From the NCBI GenBank assembly GCA_028819835.1, contig JAPPKR010000019.1, forward strand, positions 1-6,889: a stretch of 6,889 nt of DNA. Direction: 5' to 3'. Below are positions 1 to 6,704 of the stretch, one piece after another (within the stretch, counting starts at the first letter, position 1; the number at the start of each line of letters is the position of its first letter). The stretch is from a bacterium (lineage in GTDB: Bacteria; Actinomycetota; Acidimicrobiia; UBA5794; ZC4RG35). The translations under genes and the position numbers were made by a program. The notes under the pieces were generated by a model. It worked only from the letters and a program-made list of their open reading frames with translations. It made no database searches and was not told the origin of the DNA.

Positions 1-520
1 CGTACTGGGATCCCAGAGGTCGACCGGTGTAACGGACCGAGAAGTCGCTTCCCGCATCGGACCAGACCCGCATGATATCGGACGTGGCCATGTACTCGAC
101 GCTCTTGTCGCCGCGCTTGCGGATCTCCGGAAGCGGGAACAGGCGACGGAGGTGGTCTTCGGGCTCCTCGATCATCAGGCTCCGAACGCCGGCCTCCAGG
201 GCCTCGTTGTGGGCGTCGGAGTAAATCCAGTGCGACCCCATGCTGGCCAGGAATCCCACGACCAGGTCGCTTCCCTTCCAGGCATCGACGATGGTACGCG
301 ACTTCATCCACGAGTCGTCAGCGGCCACCATGATCTGAAAGAAGTCTCCACCCAACACCCCGACGGCTCCCATCAGGGCGGTTATGTAAGCCGGATTGCT
401 GTGGGTGTTGGTGAAGGCCATGACGGTCTGCCCGGGGCCCACGCCGCACAACTTCATGTGGTCTCGGAACATCGGCACCAGTTCGGCGCCGGCTGCTGAA
501 GTGGTTGGGACTCTACGCAA
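1..520 (-). CDS. NicX / aminopeptidase-T-like enzyme, N-terminal 173 residues (runs off the window)
   Basis: Reading 520 down to 1 gives 173 uninterrupted codons and one spare base, so the C-terminal part lies outside. The TTG start at 520-518 is chosen because a perfect GGAGGA (531-526) sits five bases upstream; the first in-frame ATG is codon 17 and lacks such a site. Residues 111-129 (GVRSLMIEEPEDHLRRLFP) and 156-173 (AGSDFSVRYTGRPLGSQY) resemble, from memory, the 'EPPEVLARMLP' and 'AGSDF...LGQYP' stretches of NicX, the Fe(II)-dependent 2,5-dihydroxypyridine 5,6-dioxygenase of nicotinate breakdown. The same fold family includes proteins annotated as leucyl aminopeptidase or aminopeptidase T. 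The metal ligands of NicX lie in the C-terminal half, so the visible part cannot tell dioxygenase from peptidase or another activity. No signal peptide is seen, so it is probably cytoplasmic. It has the same direction as the SLH/dipeptidase cluster but is 432 bases away, with its own upstream dyads. The family call is fairly safe; the substrate is unknown. Confidence 0.68.
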   Translation of the reverse strand, partial: MRRVPTTSAAGAELVPMFRDHMKLCGVGPGQTVMAFTNTHSNPAYITALMGAVGVLGGDFFQIMVAADDSWMKSRTIVDAWKGSDLVVGFLASMGSHWIYSDAHNEALEAGVRSLMIEEPEDHLRRLFPLPEIRKRGDKSVEYMATSDIMRVWSDAGSDFSVRYTGRPLGSQY

Positions 521-525
521 TTCTT

Positions 526-531
526 TCCTCC
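526..531 (-). promoter_or_regulatory. Shine-Dalgarno GGAGGA that fixes a TTG start
   Basis: The minus strand reads GGAGGA, then AAGAA, then TTG. This is a full-strength ribosome binding site at a spacing of five bases. It decides the TTG at 520 as the start of the NicX-like gene, since no ATG or GTG lies at a suitable distance. Confidence 0.8.
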
Positions 532-581
532 TTCGCTGTTACCGGTTTATCGTAACCGCTCCGGGGGAACCCCTTTGGTGT

Positions 582-595
582 GGAGAGGCCTCTCC
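582..595. promoter_or_regulatory. 14-base perfect palindrome, possible operator
   Basis: GGAGAGGCCTCTCC reads the same on both strands. It lies 62-75 bases upstream of the NicX-like start, where a dimeric regulator could act. The sequence does not match a regulator motif that I recognise. Confidence 0.4.
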
Positions 596-609
596 TATCG
601 AGTTCGAGG

Positions 610-622
610 AACGACAGTCGTT
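610..622. promoter_or_regulatory. AACGAC-A-GTCGTT dyad, possible operator
   Basis: Six bases form a perfect inverted repeat around one central base. It lies 90-102 bases upstream of the NicX-like start and 14 bases beyond the first palindrome. The two dyads differ in sequence, so if both are operators they would serve different proteins. The loop is too short for an RNA hairpin, which favours a protein-binding site. Confidence 0.4.
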
Positions 623-663
623 ACATCCGAACGAGGTCCGCGAAAAAACCAACATCTAACGGG

Positions 664-692
664 TTGACCTTGTCACAGTCCTGACCAATACT
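664..692 (+). promoter_or_regulatory. Weak sigma-70-like promoter match on the plus strand
   Basis: TTGACC (664-669, five of six to TTGACA) is followed after exactly 17 bases by AATACT (687-692, four of six to TATAAT). It points towards the 3' end of the second SLH gene, so a transcript would be a small RNA or antisense RNA. No plus-strand gene follows it. A chance match is quite possible. Confidence 0.22.
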
Positions 693-714
693 CACAGGAG
701 TCACAAACACCTTC

Positions 715-739
715 CGGTCCGCCCGACGTCGCCGGACCG
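715..739. other. GC-rich stem-loop (7 bp stem, 11-base loop)
   Basis: CGGTCCG (715-721) pairs perfectly with CGGACCG (733-739). The loop itself contains the palindrome GACGTC. On the minus strand the stem is followed by GAAGGTGTTTGTG, a poor T-run, so it is at best a weak terminator or a 3'-end stabilising structure for the SLH transcript, about 215 bases after the stop. Confidence 0.4.
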
Positions 740-860
740 CACTTTCGAGGTGAAGGTCATAGCCGTCGAAAACATGCCCCTGGCGGGTCCAGCGGCTCGC
801 GTTTCGACCCGTGGAGGCGGTGGCGGGGGGTGGGCCCTTGCGAGGAGAATGTTCCGGCGG

Positions 861-890
861 TTTTCGCGGGATTGAGTGTGTTTTCGCGGG
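861..890. repeat. Two direct copies of TTTTCGCGGG, exactly 20 bases apart
   Basis: The word occupies 861-870 and 881-890, separated by ten other bases, so the copies lie on the same face of the helix about two turns apart. A nine-base copy in reverse orientation, CCGCGAAAA, occurs at 638-646. The spacing suits cooperative binding of a protein, but no gene start follows closely on the plus strand, and on the minus strand the region is just downstream of the SLH gene. Confidence 0.5.
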
Positions 891-952
891 TTTGGAGATG
901 GTTTCTCCCGCGGCTCGGGATCAGGGATGTGGGGGGAAACTGCCGGCAACAG

Positions 953-3244
953 TTACTTGATTACGGTCAGGCTGAATCCGGAAACGTAGGCCAGGACATC
1001 CAGATCATCGATACTGTTGACCTGGCTTACCCACAATTTTTCGAAGGTCTTGACATCGACGGGTACGCCGTTGGCTTGGAACAAATGGCTGGAGTCGTAA
1101 CTCCATAGGGTGAAGAACGTACGGTATTTCCTTTCAGAGGCGTACAACTCGACCTCCTTGAGATCCAGAGTTGAATGCGGGGCTAAATCGCGACCTTGGA
1201 CTTGGTCGAAATCCTTCTCGCTACGGGCGAGACTCACGATCCAAATAATCAAGTCACCGTCCACGTACCTGACCTCTTTGGAATCCAAGTACCCGTCATC
1301 GTCCCGATCGCTGAAGACCTGGGCGTCGATCTTGACGAGGAACTCGTAACCATCCCCGAAGCCCTCGGGGATCTCGATGTCGATGTCGGCCGTCACGCCT
1401 CTGCGGCTGATCTTGATGCTGGGGGTGCCCTCGGCGCCGGAAACCTCCCCAACCGCGTAGACACCGTCGGCGCCGGGTACCGGGGCATGGAAGAGTTGGT
1501 AGCTCATTGTGGCTTCCACATCGGTGTTGGGTCTTCCCGTGTAACGAGAGGCTGTGCCGCGAAGTGCCCTTCCGTATTGGTCAAGCAGATCGAAGTGGAT
1601 CGTGAACGCGATCTTGTCGCCCTCCCGCTGTTGGTAAAGGTCAAAGGCAGGGGAGGCCTCCACCAGGACTGACTCGCCGTCACTCCAGGCGATCTGGTGG
1701 GTTTGGGTGGAGCAGCAATCTGCACCGATGGTCACCGTGTCGAGGCGCTCGTGCTGAGCAGGACCCCTCAGAGCGAAGGTGGCGCTGCCCTTCTCGTCGG
1801 TTAGCACCGTGTGGTCAACTGTGCTGTCGCGCCCCAGACTCAGAAGGTCGGGGTCGGGCCAGCCAGAGCGCACATCCTCTGCATCGACTCTCACGGTCCG
1901 GCTCTGGACTTCGATCTCGATCGGCACGCCCTCTCTCTCCAAGTGAGCTCCGTCCTCATCCAGGAGTTGGGTGGTGAACGCCACCGAGGAACGTCGATCC
2001 AGGTCAACAATCAGCGCTCCGTCGCCGCGTATCCGGGCGGCATTGGCGGGTACGTCGTGGCTGACCGAGAGGGTGTCCGCGTCTCTCTCCCACATGCCCC
2101 GAGCCGTGGAGTACCGCACAATGTCCCGATCGAATCTCTGTCCATCCCGCTGACCAACCCATGCGTAAATGCTCATAGTTGCCCCAGGCGTGGCGTCAAA
2201 GTCCTCGAAGAGGTTCCCATCGAAGTCGGTGGCCCTGTCTTCGTCGGCATCCCAGACGCAGTCACCGTCGCCGAGGATCGTGTCCTGATCACAGGTACCG
2301 TCGCTCTCCAGACCACCTTGGGGATCGTCGGTGTAGAACCAGTCCACCACGACATCGTCGCTGGGAGCGAAGCGCTCATCTCGCACGGAAACCATCATGA
2401 GGATTGTCAACTCGTCCGCGGCCCGGGCGGGTGCCACCTGCACCAGCACCCCCTTCGGTCGTAGATTGGAGTGGTCCAGAGCCGCCGCCAGGAACTCCGC
2501 CATGGTGGCTCTTGTCATCTCCGCGCCCGGCGCATAGGAAAGTTCGGCAACCCCGCTTGCCACGCCCAGTTCGTATAGCTGGGTCACCGCCGAGTAGACG
2601 GCGTGCGGAGCGGCGTCCAGGTCCTGGAAGGGAGACTCTACGTCGAAGTTTCCGTCGTTGTCGTTGACGTCGTCGGGTGTGTATCCGAAGGGGACTCTCC
2701 CGTCTGCGGCGGGCGCCATCAGGTCCATGAGCCTTTGCAGGAAGAGAGCCATCTCGCCCCGGCTGACATTTCGGTCCGGCGCGTAAGTGGTGGCGGTAGC
2801 GCCAATCGTGATCCCCATCTGGTAGATCTGGCTGATCGCTTCCTGGGACTCTTGCTTGAGGTTTGCTACATCTGTGAATGGATTGTCTCGCGCCGATGGC
2901 ACGTTGATTCCCACCATCCTGGCCACGCGGACCAGAAAGAGCGCCATGTGTTCACGGATCACCGGACTGTCCGGCATGTACGCGTTGGCGGCTGCGCCGT
3001 TGGTGATTCCGTAATAGGCGATGCAGTCGATATCCCCGGCGTTCGGGTGGTCAGGGGGGACGTCGGTAAAGCCGGCGCTCGGGACAATCTCGTCGGGGCA
3101 TGCTTCGAATGTCGCTATGTAGTCGGGCGCCGGGTCGGCAGCATTGGTGGGAACCGGGCCGATAACCACCATGCCGACCAGGAGCGCCAGAGCCGTCGGC
3201 AACCCCGCAGAGCGACTCCAGCGGATGGAGGTGTGAGTTGCCAT
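953..3244 (-). CDS. Secreted S-layer-homology (SLH) domain protein, second paralogue
   Basis: This 763-residue protein starts at ATG 3244. An upstream in-frame GTG at 3280 would add 12 residues, but the ATG gives MATHTS, matching MTTHFTS of its paralogue, and a normal signal peptide (Arg-containing start, hydrophobic core about residues 15-30, cleavage likely after the TNA at 33-35). No lipobox or C-terminal membrane anchor is seen. Three SLH repeats follow at about 59-112, 122-176 and 204-258, with F-T/Q-D openings and endings VIREHMALFL, VSRGEMALFL and MTRATMAEFL; SLH repeats tether proteins to cell-wall polymers. The rest is beta-rich and acidic: a WFYTDD...C...CVWD module (Cys318, Cys329), an Ig-like stretch with TDEKGSATFAL, an adjacent Cys510-Cys511, and an EF-hand-like loop DRDDDGYLDSKE at 646-657. 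It follows the M19 gene by 54 bases. A structural surface or adhesion role is inferred; the ligand is unknown. Confidence 0.85.
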   Translation of the reverse strand: MATHTSIRWSRSAGLPTALALLVGMVVIGPVPTNAADPAPDYIATFEACPDEIVPSAGFTDVPPDHPNAGDIDCIAYYGITNGAAANAYMPDSPVIREHMALFLVRVARMVGINVPSARDNPFTDVANLKQESQEAISQIYQMGITIGATATTYAPDRNVSRGEMALFLQRLMDLMAPAADGRVPFGYTPDDVNDNDGNFDVESPFQDLDAAPHAVYSAVTQLYELGVASGVAELSYAPGAEMTRATMAEFLAAALDHSNLRPKGVLVQVAPARAADELTILMMVSVRDERFAPSDDVVVDWFYTDDPQGGLESDGTCDQDTILGDGDCVWDADEDRATDFDGNLFEDFDATPGATMSIYAWVGQRDGQRFDRDIVRYSTARGMWERDADTLSVSHDVPANAARIRGDGALIVDLDRRSSVAFTTQLLDEDGAHLEREGVPIEIEVQSRTVRVDAEDVRSGWPDPDLLSLGRDSTVDHTVLTDEKGSATFALRGPAQHERLDTVTIGADCCSTQTHQIAWSDGESVLVEASPAFDLYQQREGDKIAFTIHFDLLDQYGRALRGTASRYTGRPNTDVEATMSYQLFHAPVPGADGVYAVGEVSGAEGTPSIKISRRGVTADIDIEIPEGFGDGYEFLVKIDAQVFSDRDDDGYLDSKEVRYVDGDLIIWIVSLARSEKDFDQVQGRDLAPHSTLDLKEVELYASERKYRTFFTLWSYDSSHLFQANGVPVDVKTFEKLWVSQVNSIDDLDVLAYVSGFSLTVIK

Positions 3245-3251
3245 AGACAAC

Positions 3252-3257
3252 TTTATA
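3252..3257 (-). promoter_or_regulatory. TATAAA -10 box, probable leaderless start of the second SLH gene
   Basis: On the minus strand TATAAA is followed by seven bases (GTTGTCT) and then the ATG at 3244. No Shine-Dalgarno sequence precedes this ATG. A -10 box at this distance would place the transcript start at or next to the A of the ATG, the geometry of leaderless mRNAs common in actinomycetes. A -35 element is not evident. If real, this gene can be expressed apart from the two genes upstream. Confidence 0.4.
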
Positions 3258-3298
3258 GCATCGACCCGGGAACCAATCACCGGGTCCGAGCATCTTAA

Positions 3299-4252
3299 TT
3301 AATTGGCCGACCACACTCTCTTGAAGAGATCTATCCAGTTTTGTCCGAGGATCGCTTCAACGGCATCAGGGGGATAGTCTCGCTTGACCAGCTCCTTGGT
3401 GACGTTGGGAATCTGGGCGGGGGTCTCGAGACCGATCGGATGGGTGCCGGAATCGTCGGGGTAATCCTCGATGCTCCACTCCCCCGAGGCGATCATCTCG
3501 GCGTGGATCTCGGGGCTGAGTTCGCAGAAGTCCAGGCCCAGGCCGACATGGTCGGGTCCGATCAAGTCCACCAGGTAGTCGATGTGATCCACCAGGTCCG
3601 CCACCGTGGCGCCCTTACCACCCGGTTTGACAAAGGCCGGATAGGCGTTGACTCCCACCAGCCCGCCCAGGTCGGCGACAGCGCGGATCTGCTCGTCGTC
3701 GATGTTGCGGCGGTTCTTGCAAAGCGCCAGGGGGTTGGAGTGGGAGAAGACCGGCGGCGTCGAGGAAACCCGCATGGCGTCGAAGGTGGTGCGGCGACCG
3801 GTGTGAGAGAGGTCGACCACCATGCCCAGGCGGTTCATCTCCCTGATGACCTTCCGGCCAAATGCTGTCAAGGGGCCGTCGCCGGGTTCCAGGCACCCGT
3901 CTCCCACCAGGTTGGTCCGGTTGTAGCAGATCTGGACCATCCGCAGGCCCTGAGGGTGGAACCGCTCGTAGTTGGCCAGATCGTCGCCCATGGGGAGGGT
4001 GTTCTGGAAGTGGATGATCACCCCCAGCTTCCCCGGAACGGGAAACCGGTCGAAGTCCGACGGCTCATTGACCGCGATCAGGCGGTCGTCCTCGGTCAAC
4101 CACCGGTCCCATTGCTCAAGAAGATCCTGGGTCTCAGCGGGACCTTCCCAGTTGGCCGCAGTGGGAACCGCGATATCCACCCCGCCCTCGATCCAACTGT
4201 CCCAATGATCGGGGTCGGTCATCTGGGGGCAGACCCCGTCAACGACTGTCAC
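3299..4252 (-). CDS. M19 (renal/membrane dipeptidase) family protein with an altered N-terminal metal site
   Basis: The 317 residues match the family's TIM-barrel metallohydrolase length. Recognisable motifs are NRTNLVGDG (111-119), GMVVDLSH (143-150), FSHSNP (169-174), NRRNIDD (180-186), GLVGVNAYPAF (197-207), HVGLGLDF (235-242) and ILGQN (301-305). His150, His171 and Asp241 correspond to His198, His219 and Asp288 of human DPEP1, and Arg182 to its substrate-binding Arg. The usual His-x-Asp near the N-terminus is replaced by DGVCPQ (5-10), the bridging Glu by a Gln in HFQNT (81-85), and the catalytic His152 position by Tyr110. I recall a bacterial branch with this DxxCP/FQNT/YN pattern, so it is probably a functional subfamily with one metal or different chemistry, not decay. 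The GTG start at 4252 is the only one that keeps DGVCP; its ribosome site is weak. No signal peptide is seen. It begins 21 bases after the first SLH gene and is likely co-transcribed with it. The substrate is unknown. Confidence 0.85.
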   Translation of the reverse strand: MTVVDGVCPQMTDPDHWDSWIEGGVDIAVPTAANWEGPAETQDLLEQWDRWLTEDDRLIAVNEPSDFDRFPVPGKLGVIIHFQNTLPMGDDLANYERFHPQGLRMVQICYNRTNLVGDGCLEPGDGPLTAFGRKVIREMNRLGMVVDLSHTGRRTTFDAMRVSSTPPVFSHSNPLALCKNRRNIDDEQIRAVADLGGLVGVNAYPAFVKPGGKGATVADLVDHIDYLVDLIGPDHVGLGLDFCELSPEIHAEMIASGEWSIEDYPDDSGTHPIGLETPAQIPNVTKELVKRDYPPDAVEAILGQNWIDLFKRVWSAN

Positions 4253-4273
4253 AGTAGTACCCGGTAATACCTG

Positions 4274-6646
4274 CTATGGCAATCTGAAGACACTTAGCCC
4301 CGACCGACGACTCGAATAAAAGGAAATGGTCAGGTCTTGCAGGGCAGTGGGTTGTGAAGCAACTTGAACCAACGCCGCCTCGAACGCGTCGATGCCGACC
4401 TCATCGTTACCGACGAAGAACCGGTCATCGGTCCCGTCGTAACGCCAGAGCGTGAAGCAGGTACGGAACTCGTTTCGATCCGGATAGACAGCTACGGTGG
4501 GATAGGTCCCGCCAAGCCCGCCAGTCAGGGCACACGCTTGCACCTTGTCCTCGGCCCTATTGGCTTCCTCAACAATCCACACCACAACTTCATCCTCTAC
4601 GTACCTGACTTCATCGTTGGCATCACCGGCGTCATCCAGGGAGTCTTGGGTACCATTCGTATCGTGGTCACTGAAGATCGTGGGCTTCAGCACCATCAAG
4701 AATCCTTCGTCTTCGGTATTGTCCTGATGTATTTCAGAAGATGCACTGGCCGTGAACCGCCCGCGACTGAACAGCATTTTTTCATCATCAGCAAGGGTGC
4801 AACTGGCGACAGGTGCCACCGTTCCGATCGAGATGTCGGCAACACCGTGCAGACAGTGGGCCAGTAGACCCTTCAGAGTCGTACCGGTCCTCCCCGTCCG
4901 GGTGTCTGTAGTGCTGGAAATCGTCTCGCCGTACTGGTCGTAGAGCCCGTACTCGACCGGGACCTTGATCGTGTCATTCCGAGGCTTCCGGAGATACAGT
5001 TCAAACTGGGGACGGGCTGTCACGAGCACCGGGTCCCCCTCGCTCCAGTAGATCTCATACGTCACGGACTCGCAATCCTGACAATCGGGATTGAAATTGA
5101 CAGTGTCGAGGCGGTGATTCCGGCGAGGGGCATCAAGCTCGAACACCGCCTCGCCATCCCTATCGGTCACCAATGTCTCGTCGTATTCATCATCGCCGGT
5201 CAGCGGGTCAGCGACCGGAGCCGGGAAGTTGTCTGAATCCTCCCTGTCCACCAATAGGAGGATGTCCTCGGTGTCGACCTCGACCTCTATCTCGATGCCC
5301 TCCAATTCCAAAGGCATGTCGAGATCGTCCAGCAACTGTATGGTGAACTCGACCGAGTCGATGTCGAGATCGACGATGTACGAGTCATCCGTCCCACTCA
5401 TCTTGAAAGCCGTAGGCGGTATGTCTCGATCATCGGGCGTCACCCGGATGCTGCGGGGACCCTTGGCCGAATGGGTCAACGCCGTGGAGTACTCCACCGT
5501 GTGCTCCTCGAATTCGTCGCCGTCCCGGCGACCGACCCAGGCGTAGAAGGTATTGGTTGCCCCGGAGACGGCTTCTATGCGGTCCTGGAAAATGTTCCCG
5601 TCCCGGTCGGTTTCATCATCGCGATCTTCATCCCATGTGCAGTCCGCGCTATTCGGCAAGATCAAGTCATCGTCACACCCGCCTCTCACCAACCCGCCGT
5701 CCTCGTCGCCGGTGTAGAACCAATCCACCGGCTGGTCCTCAACGGGATTGAAATTGGAGTCTCGATACGAGATCATCATCGTTATGTCGAAGTTGTCCAA
5801 GCCGCTTTTCGGCGTGACCTGGACCGTCGTACCCGCCGGGCGAGCGTTGGAGTGGTCCAGGATCCCGGCCATGAACTCGGCCATGGCCGCCCGGGACATG
5901 TCGTCACCCGGGCCGTAGGTGCTGGAAGTAGTACCGCTTCCCACGCCCAATTCATAGAGGTTCGTCACCGCGTCGAAGGTCTCGACGAAGACATTGGTCA
6001 GATCGCGATACGGAGAGCCGATGTCGAAGCGACCGCGGTTGTCGTCAACATCAGCCGGGATGTACCCGTAGGCATCCCGGCCGTCCGCCACCGGGTCCAT
6101 CCGATCCATCAGTCGGCTAAGGAACAGGGCCATCTCGCCCCGGCTTACATCCCGTGCGGGCGCATAGGTTGTCGTTGTGGCACCGATCGTGATCCTCAAC
6201 TGGTAGATCTGGCTGATGGCGTCCCGGGACTCCCGGGTCAAATGCCCGATGTCGGTGAAGGGAGTCGAACCGGGAGGCGGAAGGTCTATGCCCACGAGCC
6301 TGGCCAATCGGGTCAAGAAAAGCGCCATGTGCTCGCGGATCACCGGAGCGTCAGGCGAGTAGGTGATGGGAACGGTTCCCGGCGGAGAGGTCCCCTTGGT
6401 GATCCCGTAGTAGGCGATGCAATCGATGTCATCGACGTTGCGGTGGCGGGAGGACACATCGCTGAAGTCCGCATCCGGTATCGCATCCGGGGGACAGGCG
6501 TCGAAACTGGCCAGGTAGCTCGGCGCCGGGTCGGTGGTCTGGGCGGTGGTGGTGGCGGGGGAGATTACGAACACGCTGACCACGAGAGACAGGCCGGCCA
6601 GCACCCCGATCGGCTTCCGGAATTGGCTGGTGAAGTGAGTTGTCAT
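4274..6646 (-). CDS. Secreted S-layer-homology (SLH) domain protein, first paralogue
   Basis: This 790-residue protein starts at ATG 6646, preceded by AGGTG seven bases upstream. A signal peptide is plain: Arg10-Lys11, hydrophobic core about 13-29, probable cleavage after TTA at 33-35. Three SLH repeats lie at about 61-118, 130-183 and 212-265, with endings VIREHMALFL, VSRGEMALFL and MSRAAMAEFL. Then come a WFYTGDEDGG module with Cys324 and Cys336, the acidic run WDEDRDDETDRDGN (338-351), Ig-like beta regions with LVTDRDGEAVFEL (492-504), Cys522/Cys525, and an EF-hand-like loop DHDTNGTQDSLD at 660-671. Ten cysteines in all suggest disulfides outside the cell; the pairs 598/616 and 705/730 are absent from the paralogue. 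Over a 48-residue stretch from DPAPSY, 29 residues match the second SLH protein by direct count. It is probably the first gene of the cluster and diverges from the gene at 6875. The role is presumably at the surface (S-layer or adhesin-like); no enzymatic domain is recognised. Confidence 0.87.
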   Translation of the reverse strand: MTTHFTSQFRKPIGVLAGLSLVVSVFVISPATTTAQTTDPAPSYLASFDACPPDAIPDADFSDVSSRHRNVDDIDCIAYYGITKGTSPPGTVPITYSPDAPVIREHMALFLTRLARLVGIDLPPPGSTPFTDIGHLTRESRDAISQIYQLRITIGATTTTYAPARDVSRGEMALFLSRLMDRMDPVADGRDAYGYIPADVDDNRGRFDIGSPYRDLTNVFVETFDAVTNLYELGVGSGTTSSTYGPGDDMSRAAMAEFMAGILDHSNARPAGTTVQVTPKSGLDNFDITMMISYRDSNFNPVEDQPVDWFYTGDEDGGLVRGGCDDDLILPNSADCTWDEDRDDETDRDGNIFQDRIEAVSGATNTFYAWVGRRDGDEFEEHTVEYSTALTHSAKGPRSIRVTPDDRDIPPTAFKMSGTDDSYIVDLDIDSVEFTIQLLDDLDMPLELEGIEIEVEVDTEDILLLVDREDSDNFPAPVADPLTGDDEYDETLVTDRDGEAVFELDAPRRNHRLDTVNFNPDCQDCESVTYEIYWSEGDPVLVTARPQFELYLRKPRNDTIKVPVEYGLYDQYGETISSTTDTRTGRTGTTLKGLLAHCLHGVADISIGTVAPVASCTLADDEKMLFSRGRFTASASSEIHQDNTEDEGFLMVLKPTIFSDHDTNGTQDSLDDAGDANDEVRYVEDEVVVWIVEEANRAEDKVQACALTGGLGGTYPTVAVYPDRNEFRTCFTLWRYDGTDDRFFVGNDEVGIDAFEAALVQVASQPTALQDLTISFYSSRRSGLSVFRLP

Positions 6647-6653
6647 TGTGAAA

Positions 6654-6658
6654 CACCT
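6654..6658 (-). promoter_or_regulatory. Shine-Dalgarno AGGTG of the first SLH gene
   Basis: AGGTG on the minus strand lies seven bases before the ATG at 6646. It supports that start, together with the normal signal peptide that follows. Confidence 0.65.
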
Positions 6659-6704
6659 GCGATGTGGTCGAGATGCCCGGCGCCCGCTTCAGGAGCCAAG
6701 CTTC

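Larger units (their letters stand above)
521..952. other. 432-base intergenic region rich in dyads and short repeats, no convincing gene
   Basis: This lies between the stop of the second SLH gene (TAA at 955-953) and the TTG of the NicX-like gene. Small frames crossing it are proline/arginine-rich or plain antisense and lack ribosome sites, so I see no gene. It contains two palindromes (582-595, 610-622), a stem-loop (715-739), a G-rich plus-strand tract (811-834), a word repeated at 861 and 881, and a plus-strand promoter-like pair (664-692). No strong hairpin-plus-T-run terminator follows the SLH gene; the closest is a five-base-pair stem, AACTG/CAGTT, overlapping its stop codon and followed by a run of C. 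I found no good minus-strand -35/-10 pair for the NicX-like gene. Confidence 0.7.

Noticed and set aside
906..920. TCCCG/CGGGA hairpin as a terminator of the SLH gene
   Set aside because: The stem has only five base pairs and no T-run follows on the minus strand.
701..949. 82-codon minus-strand frame in the intergenic region
   Set aside because: Its product is Pro/Arg-rich with a run of prolines coming from the G-rich tract, and it has no ribosome site or family resemblance.
830..1108. 92-codon plus-strand frame overlapping the end of the second SLH gene
   Set aside because: Most of it is antisense to the conserved C-terminal region of the SLH protein, and it resembles nothing I know.
3245..3280. 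GTG at 3280 as the start of the second SLH gene
   Set aside because: It adds 12 residues before a normal signal peptide, has no ribosome site, and breaks the match to the paralogue's MTTHFTS start.
3341..4267. 308-codon open frame on the plus strand opposite the M19 gene
   Set aside because: The minus strand carries all the M19 motifs; the plus-strand product has no recognisable motif and no good ribosome site.
4259..4273. GGTAATACC near-palindrome between the first SLH gene and the M19 gene as a terminator
   Set aside because: Nine bases with a one-base centre cannot form an RNA hairpin, there is no T-run, and the 21-base gap favours co-transcription.
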